A stretch of 22,215 nt of DNA from JAKFYM01 sp964416595. GTDB lineage: Bacteria > Bdellovibrionota > UBA1018 > CAIPTA01. The position numbers were made by a program, and so were the translations under genes. The stretch covers positions 1 to 22,215 of the forward strand of contig CAYQES010000035.1 in NCBI GenBank assembly GCA_964416595.1, read 5' to 3'. This document shows, piece by piece, positions 7,579 to 13,838 of the stretch (positions within the stretch are counted from its first letter, which is position 1; each line of letters starts with the position of its first letter). The notes beneath the pieces are model-generated. The model was not told where the DNA came from. It made no database searches and saw nothing but the letters and a program-made list of their open reading frames with translations.

Positions 7579-7866
7579 TTACGCCGCCTTCGCCGAAACA
7601 GAAACCTTGATCTTCAGGGCGGAGAGAATGGCGACGAGCTTATCGATCGTCATGTGCCCCACTTGACCAGAGAAAATCTTGGAAATGCGATCCTGCGTTA
7701 ACCCAGGAACCATCGAAGCAAGCTTACGCTGGCTGATCTCGTTTTCTTGGCAGTGTTTTCTGAGCACGTCAATCAGTTCGGATTTAATTTTAAAAGTCTG
7801 ATAGTCAATACCCCAGTCTTTAGCGAGGTCCGCAAGGGATTGGGGTTTTAGTTTTTTCTCTCTCAT
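7579..7866 (-). CDS. XRE-family antitoxin-like DNA-binding protein
   Basis: A 95-residue protein with a Cro/C1-type helix-turn-helix: the region with ISQRKLASMVPGLTQDRISKI is the DNA-reading motif, and TIDKLVAILSALKIKVSV closes the domain. This architecture is typical of HigA-like and COG5606-type antitoxins paired with RelE/gp49-like toxins. The ATG at 7866 is preferred because GAGGA (7874-7878) lies 7 nt upstream; an in-frame ATG at 7893 would give 104 residues but has no well-spaced site. No intact toxin is adjacent. The upstream sequence instead holds what looks like a decayed toxin, so this is probably a surviving antitoxin or autorepressor. Confidence 0.75.
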   Translation of the reverse strand: MREKKLKPQSLADLAKDWGIDYQTFKIKSELIDVLRKHCQENEISQRKLASMVPGLTQDRISKIFSGQVGHMTIDKLVAILSALKIKVSVSAKAA

Positions 7867-7893
7867 AAATCTATCCTCGATATTCTCTTCCAT

Positions 7894-8009
7894 GCAGACA
7901 GGAAATCGCTCTCCATTTAGGTAGCGAGGATCAGTGAGAAAATGTCTTCTCTCGTCTCAGGGGGAAATTCGGCAATTTCCTTTTTAAACACCTCGATTTG
8001 GATGACTTG
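7894..8009 (-). pseudogene. Remnant of a RelE/ParE-like toxin gene
   Basis: One minus-strand frame reads VIQIEVFKKEIAEFPPET then REDIFSLILAT and hits a stop at 7917-7919. After a one-base shift it continues YLNGERFPVC straight into the antitoxin frame. The pattern [VI]FKKE-x-A-E-x-P-x-x-x-R-x-D-I-x-x-L followed by YxxGE is that of the N-terminal helices of RelE/ParE-family toxins, which precede their antitoxins in HigBA-type operons. The catalytic C-terminal half is missing and there are two stops just upstream. A strong Shine-Dalgarno-like AAAAGGAGTGAT survives at 8041-8052. Homology is by eye, so this is a moderate call. Confidence 0.4.
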
Positions 8010-8025
8010 CTATCATTCACCAATC

Positions 8026-8043
8026 GATAGTAAAAATACTATC
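8026..8043. promoter_or_regulatory. Small perfect inverted repeat upstream of the antitoxin locus
   Basis: GATAGTA (8026-8032), AAAA, TACTATC (8037-8043) is a perfect 7-bp-arm inverted repeat. It lies between the Shine-Dalgarno-like sequence at 8041-8052 and the toxin remnant. Antitoxin-antitoxin-dimer operators are often of this size and placement, so it may be the old operator of the toxin-antitoxin pair. Confidence 0.3.
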
Positions 8044-8142
8044 ACTCCTTTTGCAGAAGCTCCAGTGCAAGTTCGACTCCGCTTAGGTGTAAATCGTAAA
8101 CAGCTGATTTTATTTGGTCGATGAGGGGCTCTCCACGGTTGG

Positions 8143-8158
8143 TGGTGGACGCGAACGG
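8143..8158 (-). repeat. Second copy of the tRNA-Ala 3' end (16-nt direct repeat)
   Basis: TGGTGGACGCGAACGG at 8143-8158 is identical to 8387-8402, which is the 3' end of tRNA-Ala including its encoded CCA. The two copies are 244 bp apart in the same orientation. The rest of a tRNA is absent here. This could be the scar of site-specific integration at the tRNA 3' end, or a leftover of a tRNA duplication. Confidence 0.6.
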
Positions 8159-8209
8159 AATTACCCTCGGCCTTCCCGGCCTCGGTCCTGCGGCTCCTTC
8201 CCTTCGCTC

Positions 8210-8253
8210 AGTCGTGCCATTTTTAGCCTCTTGCTAAAAATGGTGAACCGACT
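8210..8253. repeat. Stem-loop with 10-bp perfect stem and 5-bp outer stem
   Basis: CCATTTTTAG (8217-8226) and CTAAAAATGG (8234-8243) pair perfectly around a 7-nt loop. Outer arms AGTCG (8210-8214) and CGACT (8249-8253) extend the structure across a small internal loop. There is no gene here. It lies within the non-coding tract from 8010 to 8386, which otherwise holds only repeats. Confidence 0.6.
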
Positions 8254-8289
8254 CAACGCTTATTCACTCCGTCCACGCCCGCCTCATCC

Positions 8290-8384
8290 TAAATTTTTCC
8301 CCCAAAATTCCGATGTGCGCGAGCCACGAGGGCGAGAGCGCCCAAGCTCAGGAGGAGCGGTCGGAATTTTGGGGGAAAAATTTA
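8290..8384. repeat. Long inverted repeat: perfect 24-bp arms around a structured 47-nt centre
   Basis: Arms 8290-8313 and 8361-8384 are perfectly complementary over 24 bp, each with an A/T run next to CCCCC/GGGGG. The 47-nt centre has its own hairpin, GGGCG-AGAG-CGCCC (8330-8343), with flanking GAGC/GCTC pairing (8321-8324, 8346-8349). The right arm ends 2 nt from the tRNA CCA end, so the transcript downstream of the tRNA would fold strongly. It could be a tRNA-operon terminator or a MITE/REP-like palindromic element. No coding ORF explains it. Confidence 0.75.
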
Positions 8385-8386
8385 AG

Positions 8387-8462
8387 TGGTGGACGCGAAC
8401 GGGATCGAACCGATGACCCCCACAATGCCATTGTGGTGCTCTACCAACTGAGCTACGCGCCC
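8387..8462 (-). tRNA. tRNA-Ala (anticodon GGC)
   Basis: A 76-nt cloverleaf with an encoded CCA end (8387-8389). The acceptor stem pairs GGGCGCG (8462-8456) with CGCGTCC (8397-8391). The D arm is GCTC-AGTTGGTA-GAGC. The anticodon arm is CCACA-ATGGCAT-TGTGG, giving anticodon GGC, which reads GCC. The T loop is TTCGATC; one T-stem pair is mismatched. It decodes alanine. A promoter-like sequence lies just upstream and a long inverted repeat immediately downstream. Confidence 0.96.
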
Positions 8463-8481
8463 GGACAAAAAACGAAGGCCA

Positions 8482-8511
8482 ATTATTGCCATAGGGCCTG
8501 GGCATTTGCAA
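8482..8511 (-). promoter_or_regulatory. Sigma-70-like promoter for tRNA-Ala
   Basis: On the minus strand TTGCAA (8511-8506) and AATAAT (8487-8482) are separated by 18 nt, matching -35 and -10 boxes at 4/6 and 5/6 positions. Transcription would begin near 8475, leaving a short leader before the mature tRNA 5' end at 8462. Confidence 0.45.
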
Positions 8512-8539
8512 GCAAGCCCCTAACCGCTATAGTGCTGTG

Positions 8540-9424
8540 ATGGGCATGGCGTCTCTATTAGAAAAAAAATGCATCATCGTCACGGGTAAGGGTGGCGCGG
8601 GGAAATCGCTTTTGTCCCTGGCTTTGGCGCACCGCCTCTCAAAGTCTGGAAAAAAAGTCTGGCTGGTAGAAATGGGGCGGCGCAAAGATGCGGCTTTTAC
8701 CCGTCTGCCGGAATTGGTGGGCGTAAAAAACGGATCCCATAAGCCCATGGAAGTGAAGCTCCCGGAAAGTGAACAAAAAATTCTTTTGTCCGTGCTCGAT
8801 CCCACCCAAAGCCTAGCCGAATATGTGGCTGTGAAGTTGCCTGGAGGCGGCCTCGCGGGTTTGCTTTTAAACAATCGCGTGACCGCTTCTTTTTTGGAAG
8901 TGGTGCCGGGACTACCGGATTTAGTTTCCTTAGGAAAACTTTGGTATTCGCTCACACAAAAAAAATCCGTGGATGTGGTGGTATTGGATGCGCCGGCCAC
9001 GGGGCATGCGTTAGCTCTTTTAGAAGCGCCAAAAAATTTTGAAAAGCTCACAAAAAAGGGCCCGATCTATAAAGATGCCGCGGCTATGTCTGAATTTTTT
9101 TCGGATCCCAAACAAACAGCCTTGGTGATCACGGGTTTACCGGAAGAAATGGCCTTGCAGGAAACCTTAGAGCTAGAAGAAATTTTAAAGAAAAATTTTC
9201 CCGCTCCAGAAATTTTTATCAATCGCTGTTTCCCGAGCCTTCCCGCAATCGAAAAAATCGGTGAAAACTTACCAGGCATTGCATACCAATATTCCCGTAA
9301 GCGAGCTGAGCGAGAGCAAAGTGCATTGTCTACTTTTCCTCTCCCCCACCACCCCATTCCCTTCTTTTTCCCTGATCCCGAATCTCCTCTCCTCTACTTA
9401 CGGATTTCCGAAAGCCTATGCTAG
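8540..9424 (+). CDS. ArsA/GET3-like P-loop ATPase, first of a tandem pair
   Basis: A 294-residue member of the ArsA/GET3/MinD-type deviant-Walker ATPases. It has GKGGAGKS (16-23), keeping the signature lysine of the deviant P-loop, and switch II DAPATGH (150-156). Its switch I region reads VEMGRRKD rather than the IDPA of typical ArsA. It overlaps the second ATPase by 7 nt, so the pair is translationally coupled and probably forms a heterodimer. The C-terminus is Pro/Phe-rich. Starts at GTG 8537 and ATG 8546 are also possible; no clear ribosome binding site decides. There is no arsenite permease or ArsR nearby, so a role in arsenic resistance is unlikely; the physiological role of such pairs is unclear. 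Confidence 0.85.
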   Translation: MGMASLLEKKCIIVTGKGGAGKSLLSLALAHRLSKSGKKVWLVEMGRRKDAAFTRLPELVGVKNGSHKPMEVKLPESEQKILLSVLDPTQSLAEYVAVKLPGGGLAGLLLNNRVTASFLEVVPGLPDLVSLGKLWYSLTQKKSVDVVVLDAPATGHALALLEAPKNFEKLTKKGPIYKDAAAMSEFFSDPKQTALVITGLPEEMALQETLELEEILKKNFPAPEIFINRCFPSLPAIEKIGENLPGIAYQYSRKRAEREQSALSTFPLPHHPIPFFFPDPESPLLYLRISESLC

Positions 9425-10494
9425 AAAAACTCCTCGCCAAAAAAATGCTCATCTGTTGCGGCACGGGCGGTGTAGGAAAAACCACCACAGCAGCGGCGCT
9501 AGCGCTGCTAGCGGCCAGCAAAGGAAAACGCGTAGGCTTGATCACGATCGACCCTGCGAAACGCCTCGCCACTTCCCTTGGCTTAAAAAAACTAGGGGAT
9601 CTTCCTCAATCCCTCGATGCCCAAATCGAAAAACAGCTGCAACAAAAATTTTCTGGCTCCCTCTCGGCCATGATGCTGGATTCGGAAAATACTTTTTATC
9701 GCTTTTTAAAAAAAGTAGGCGGCCAGGAGTTGCATGATCGTTTTAATAAGAGCGAGCTATTCAATGTGATTGCCGGAAATTTTGGCGGCGCCCATGATTA
9801 CCTTGCCATGGAAAAACTGTATGAGCTCCACGAATCAAAGCGCTTTGATCTTTTGCTGCTCGATACTCCCCCCGCCCGCCACACCTTGGATTTTCTCGAC
9901 GCCCCGGATTTGATCGCTCGTTTTTTCGACGATCGAATTTTTTCTTGGTTCCTCACGGATCCTCGATCGGGCTCGTTGCCGGAGCGTCTGAGAGCCAAAG
10001 GCGCCAAGGCGGCACTTGCAGTTTTGGAAAAACTCACGGGGGATGGCGTGATTGGCGATTTTGTCTCCCTGGCTCCTCACATTTACCTGGTGAAAAACGC
10101 CTTTGTGGAACGGCAAAAAAAAGTGCGGTCGCTCCTCACAAGTTCCGAAGCAGGAGCGATTTTTATCAGTAGCCCTATGGATTTGGCCAAGGGCGAAGCC
10201 AAAACGTTTGTGGTGGAAGCCCAAGAAAAAGGCGTGCACATCCTTAGTTTCATCTTAAATCGCAGTTTTCAGCATCTTGCACCAGAGGAGGAGCCCCGGG
10301 GGTTCAAGAGTGCCCCAAAAATCGTGCAAGAAAACTACAAAAACCTCCGCTTTCTGGTGGAAGAGGAGGAAAAAAACTTTAGACTATTGAAAGAGATGGC
10401 GGGAAAGAGCCAATCCCTCATTTCGGTACCGGAATTGGAAGAAGACGTACATGACCTGCCCTCCTTATTCACGCTGGCCCAATACCTCCATTAA
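9418..10494 (+). CDS. ArsA/GET3-like P-loop ATPase, second of a tandem pair
   Basis: A 358-residue ArsA-family ATPase. The P-loop is GTGGVGKT (15-22): the normal signature lysine position is Thr16, while the Walker lysine and Thr are kept. Switch I ITIDPAKRL (42-50) is canonical, and switch II is LDTPPARH (148-155). Thus it has the parts its partner lacks and lacks one that the partner keeps. A helical insertion (160-215) follows switch II, where ArsA/GET3 proteins have client-binding helices. The start overlaps the upstream gene at ATGCTAG. The 3' end overlaps the TPR gene by 44 nt. Partner and substrate are unknown. Confidence 0.87.
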   Translation: MLEKLLAKKMLICCGTGGVGKTTTAAALALLAASKGKRVGLITIDPAKRLATSLGLKKLGDLPQSLDAQIEKQLQQKFSGSLSAMMLDSENTFYRFLKKVGGQELHDRFNKSELFNVIAGNFGGAHDYLAMEKLYELHESKRFDLLLLDTPPARHTLDFLDAPDLIARFFDDRIFSWFLTDPRSGSLPERLRAKGAKAALAVLEKLTGDGVIGDFVSLAPHIYLVKNAFVERQKKVRSLLTSSEAGAIFISSPMDLAKGEAKTFVVEAQEKGVHILSFILNRSFQHLAPEEEPRGFKSAPKIVQENYKNLRFLVEEEEKNFRLLKEMAGKSQSLISVPELEEDVHDLPSLFTLAQYLH

Positions 10495-11500
10495 ATTGGT
10501 GTTACTGTTGTTGTGCTTTAACGCACACTCCTGCTCCTCTATAAGCGACTTTTTTTTCTCCACCACAAAAGAAGAATCTTTGGCAGAAAAAGAAAGGCGG
10601 CGGCGCCAAAGCATTGCCTCCCAATTTGAATGGGCCGTGCAGAACTATGAGGCTGGGGATTACGAAAAAGCCCTAGAACAGTTCCGTCGCCTGGCTGCAA
10701 TCGGCACAGATTTACCCGCTTATGAATTAGTGCCTTTTTATGCGGGCATGAGTTTTTTTCGCCTAAAAAAATATGCGGAGGCCGCATCAGCGTTGGAAAA
10801 TTTTCTGCAAAAGCGCACGGGGCACTCCCAAAACCAGGATGCACGCATGGCTTTGCTAGAAATCTACGAGCAACAGGCCCAGTGGGATAAGGTGCTCGGT
10901 TTGGCTGCGGAAACGGAGCCCCTTACTCTTTACCAAAATAACCGGGCCTATTTGAAGTTGGTCTGGGCCCGGGCTTTAAAAGAAAAGGGCGAATTTAAAG
11001 GCGCCAAGGCTGTTCTGCAAGACGCTACGGCCTATATGGAAAACCAAAATGCTGACGACTTATGGGGCCGCTACCATTACACCTCTCTCATGCTGGAAAA
11101 GGAAAGCTGCAGCAATAGCACGCCTAAAACCATTGGCAAAAAAGTGCTCTATGAGCCTTGGCTGGACGCCACTGTGGATTGCTACCGGCGCTTGATAGGG
11201 AACCTCACCCAAGAATTATTGGGAAAAGAGAGTGCTTGGTCGGATCTAGCCACCCAGCAGTTAGACCAAGCGTTGGCCTCCTTAGGCAGCCAATTGCGTG
11301 TTTTCTTGCAAAAAGAAAAGCCCCGCCTGCAAAACTACCGAAAACTTAACGATCTATCCCGCCAAAACCTCTATCGGCTAATGGGCAAGGTGGATGAAAG
11401 CCTAAAAAACTTTAAAAATCAGGGAATTACTAGCCCACACTTAGAGTTAATCCGAAAACGCATCGATCTCTTGCTAGTTTCTTTAGTGTCACCATCTTAG
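10451..11500 (+). CDS. TPR-repeat exported protein, possible lipoprotein
   Basis: A 349-residue protein with an N-terminal signal (hydrophobic 16-24) and a possible lipobox ending in Cys28; the -2 residue is His, so lipidation is uncertain. TPR-like helices occupy about 60-150 (NYEAGDYEKALEQFRRL, then FYAGMSFFRLKKYAEAASALENFL) and more degenerate ones continue to about 200. The rest is helical. The ATG 10451 start overlaps the ATPase gene by 44 nt; it is preferred because GGAAG lies about 10 nt upstream and it supplies the basic N-region. TTG 10496 or GTG 10499 would avoid the overlap. Probably a periplasmic scaffold. Confidence 0.75.
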   Translation: MTCPPYSRWPNTSIKLVLLLLCFNAHSCSSISDFFFSTTKEESLAEKERRRRQSIASQFEWAVQNYEAGDYEKALEQFRRLAAIGTDLPAYELVPFYAGMSFFRLKKYAEAASALENFLQKRTGHSQNQDARMALLEIYEQQAQWDKVLGLAAETEPLTLYQNNRAYLKLVWARALKEKGEFKGAKAVLQDATAYMENQNADDLWGRYHYTSLMLEKESCSNSTPKTIGKKVLYEPWLDATVDCYRRLIGNLTQELLGKESAWSDLATQQLDQALASLGSQLRVFLQKEKPRLQNYRKLNDLSRQNLYRLMGKVDESLKNFKNQGITSPHLELIRKRIDLLLVSLVSPS

Positions 11501-11529
11501 TGTTATAACTCTTCCTAGAGGACAATCCC

Positions 11530-12795
11530 ATGACCCCCTGTGAAAACGCGAGAGAACTGCGCTGCGATTTAGTGAATCGAATTTTTGCCAAACAAGAGCA
11601 ATTGGACGCTTGGTTCGCGGAGCAATGCAAACGGTCGCCTGCGCCCCCCTACACCAGCATTGATTTAAGGGATTCAGGGTTCAAGTTGAGCCCCGTGGAT
11701 TCGAATATTTTCCCGGCAGGTTTTAACAATATTTGCGTGGATGATTGGTCCCTGGCGGCCGCCACGTTTGAAAAAGTGATCACGCGCGTGAACGGCACAC
11801 GGCCGGAAAAAATTCTCGTGGTGCCCGAAAATCACACCAATAATCTTTTTTACTTTGAAAACCTTTGGGCCCTAAAAGAAATTCTCACGCTAGCGAAGTT
11901 TGAAGTAGTTCTCGGCCATTTAAATCCCGCTCTGGAAGCCAATCTTCCCAAGGGCTGCACATCCGTAAAAACCGCTTCAGGCCGCACGATTGTGCTGGAA
12001 AAAATCCATCGGGAAGGAAATCTTTTGCAAACGGAACGGGTGCGTTTTGGGGAAAAAGATTTAGTGCTCCTCAATAACGATCTTTCCACCGGTTTACCGC
12101 CAGAATTAGAAGGTATCGCACAAACTGTTGCCCCCCAGCCCTCCATGGGTTGGCACCGGCGTTTAAAGAGCGAGCACCTACGGCACTACACAGAGTTGGC
12201 CACGGAGTTTGCCCGGATTTTAGATGTGGACCCATGGCTGCTCACAACCCGTTTCACTTCCGTAGATAATTTGGATTTCGATAGTGGCGTGGGCATGGAT
12301 CGCTTGGCAAAAGCGGTGGACGAAGTGATCGCCCAGATCCGCAGTGACTACCAAAATCACAAGATCGACAAAGAACCGTTTGTGTTCATTAAACACAATT
12401 CTGGCACCTATGGCCGCTCAATCATGACTGTGCGCTCGGGGGCAGAACTCCTTGCCATCAACCGCCGGGAGAAAAATAAAATGAATGTGGGCAAGGGTGG
12501 CGTGCAAGTTTCCAGTGTTATCGTGATGGAAGGCATCCCTACGGACCTAAAATCCGACGATTCCACCGCTGAACCCGTGATTTATTTGGCGGGCACGGAA
12601 CCTATTGGGGGATTTTTACGGGTCAACCCCAATCGCGACGCGGAGAGTAATTTAAATTCCCCTGGCGCCCACTTTAAACCCCTCTGTTTTGCGAACCTCT
12701 TTCGCAGCCCCAATGGGGAAAATGTGATTTTGGAAAAACTCTATGGAGCTCTGGGCCGGCTTTCTACCCTGGCGAATGGCCGGGAAATGCAGTGA
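11530..12795 (+). CDS. gshA: Glutamate-cysteine ligase, GshA (Acidithiobacillus-type family)
   Basis: A 421-residue enzyme joining glutamate and cysteine to gamma-glutamylcysteine, the first step of glutathione synthesis. It resembles the proteobacterial gshA_ferroox family rather than the E. coli GshA fold family. Signatures are RDSGFKLSPVDSNIFPAGFN (47-66) and, in the C-terminal half, FIKHNSGTYGRSIM (286-299), then KGGVQ and GGFLRVNPNRDAESNLNSPG (360-379). Length fits the family. AGAGGA (11517-11522) sits 7 nt before the ATG. The next two genes make cysteine, its substrate. The stop codon lies in the first copy of a 24-nt tandem repeat. No gshB is in the window. Confidence 0.85.
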   Translation: MTPCENARELRCDLVNRIFAKQEQLDAWFAEQCKRSPAPPYTSIDLRDSGFKLSPVDSNIFPAGFNNICVDDWSLAAATFEKVITRVNGTRPEKILVVPENHTNNLFYFENLWALKEILTLAKFEVVLGHLNPALEANLPKGCTSVKTASGRTIVLEKIHREGNLLQTERVRFGEKDLVLLNNDLSTGLPPELEGIAQTVAPQPSMGWHRRLKSEHLRHYTELATEFARILDVDPWLLTTRFTSVDNLDFDSGVGMDRLAKAVDEVIAQIRSDYQNHKIDKEPFVFIKHNSGTYGRSIMTVRSGAELLAINRREKNKMNVGKGGVQVSSVIVMEGIPTDLKSDDSTAEPVIYLAGTEPIGGFLRVNPNRDAESNLNSPGAHFKPLCFANLFRSPNGENVILEKLYGALGRLSTLANGREMQ

Positions 12796-12824
12796 TTTTC
12801 CCGAAGGGAAATGCAGTGATTTTC
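12782..12824 (+). repeat. Tandem direct repeat spanning the gshA stop codon
   Basis: The 19-nt string GGGAAATGCAGTGATTTTC occurs at 12782-12800 and 12806-12824, a period of 24 nt. The first copy encodes the last residues of GshA and its TGA. Each unit is itself partly palindromic (GGGAAA...TTTCCC), and TTTCCC-GAA-GGGAAA (12797-12811) can form a hairpin between copies. It could be a recent duplication or a regulatory hairpin before the next gene. Confidence 0.8.
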
Positions 12825-12860
12825 TCGCGCGTTTTCCCAAGGCCTGGTATGGTCTGATCT

Positions 12861-13838
12861 ATGCGCAAAAAAATCTGCGAGAACGTGATCGAAGCCATTG
12901 GCCACACCCCTATTGTGCGACTAAATCGCTTAAGCAAGGGCCTAAAACCTGAAATATTTGTGAAACTCGAAGCCACCAATCCAGGCGGCTCCATCAAAGA
13001 TCGTATCGCTCCTTTTATTATTGAGCGCGCGGAAAAAGATGGAACCTTAAAGCCCGGCGGCACCATCGTGGAAGCCACCAGTGGCAACACCGGCATGGGT
13101 CTCGCCATGGTGGCGATCGTAAAAGGCTATAAGTGCATTTGCGTGATGAGCACCAAGCAAAGCCAAGACAAAGTGAATATGCTGAAAGCCATGGGCGTGG
13201 AAGTAGTGATGTGCCCGGCGGACGTAGAACCCGAAGACCCTCGCTCCTATTATTCCGTAGCAGAAAAATTAGCCAAAGAGCGGCCCAACGCTATCCTCGG
13301 GAACCAGTACAACAACCCCGCCAATTTTGAAGCCCACTATAAAACCACTGGTCCGGAAATTTGGGAGCAAATGGACGGCAAAATCGACTACTACGTGGCC
13401 GGCGTGGGCACAGGTGGAACGGTTTCCGGCACATCGAAATTTTTGAAAGAGAAAAATCCAAAACTAAAAACCATCGGCATTGATCCCGTGGGCTCGATCC
13501 TCACGGAGTACAAACGCACAGGCAAACTCTCCCAAGCTCATTCTTATTTGATCGAGGGCGTGGGCGAAGATATCATCCCCGACAACGTAAAATTTGAATA
13601 CATCGACGAGTTCATCCAAGTAAACGACCAAGACGCGATCCGCTGCCTCCACCGCTTGGCCAAAGAAGAAGGAATTTTTGCGGGCTCCAGTTGCGGCTTG
13701 GCCGTGGCGGGCGCTTTACGGGCCGCGGAGAAATTGGAAGGCGGCCGCATGCTGGTCATCCTGCCCGATAGTGGCTCCAAATATTTAGGTAAATTCTTTA
13801 ACGACGAGTGGCTGAAAGAAAAAGGAATTCGGCTATGA
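12861..13838 (+). CDS. Cystathionine beta-synthase / cysteine synthase (PLP, catalytic domain only)
   Basis: A 325-residue fold-type II PLP enzyme. The Schiff-base lysine is K46 in GGSIKDR, the substrate loop is SGNTG (74-78), and the phosphate-binding loop GTGGT is at 183-187. The region EPEDPRSYYSVAEKL and the EGVGEDIIPD loop (232-240) resemble cystathionine beta-synthases more than CysK/CysM. It lacks the C-terminal CBS domain pair. It would condense serine (or O-acetylserine) with homocysteine or sulfide. The next gene, overlapping its stop by 4 nt (ATGA), is a gamma-lyase/synthase, which favours the reverse transsulfuration role. No strong ribosome binding site is visible. Confidence 0.88.
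   Translation: MRKKICENVIEAIGHTPIVRLNRLSKGLKPEIFVKLEATNPGGSIKDRIAPFIIERAEKDGTLKPGGTIVEATSGNTGMGLAMVAIVKGYKCICVMSTKQSQDKVNMLKAMGVEVVMCPADVEPEDPRSYYSVAEKLAKERPNAILGNQYNNPANFEAHYKTTGPEIWEQMDGKIDYYVAGVGTGGTVSGTSKFLKEKNPKLKTIGIDPVGSILTEYKRTGKLSQAHSYLIEGVGEDIIPDNVKFEYIDEFIQVNDQDAIRCLHRLAKEEGIFAGSSCGLAVAGALRAAEKLEGGRMLVILPDSGSKYLGKFFNDEWLKEKGIRL

Noticed and set aside
8071..8079. GTTCGACTC, resembling a tRNA T loop
   Set aside because: The flanking bases do not pair as a T stem and no acceptor or anticodon arm can be built.
7942..8124. 60-residue plus-strand ORF upstream of the tRNA
   Set aside because: No ribosome binding site or recognisable composition, and it lies antisense to the toxin remnant.
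8284..8540. Short ORFs on both strands over the tRNA
   Set aside because: They translate the tRNA and the adjacent inverted repeat; a typical ghost reading of a tRNA gene, not a protein.
8540..10494. Arsenite resistance by the ArsA-like pair
   Set aside because: No ArsB, ArsR or ArsD is nearby and the arsenite-binding cysteine pattern is not visible.
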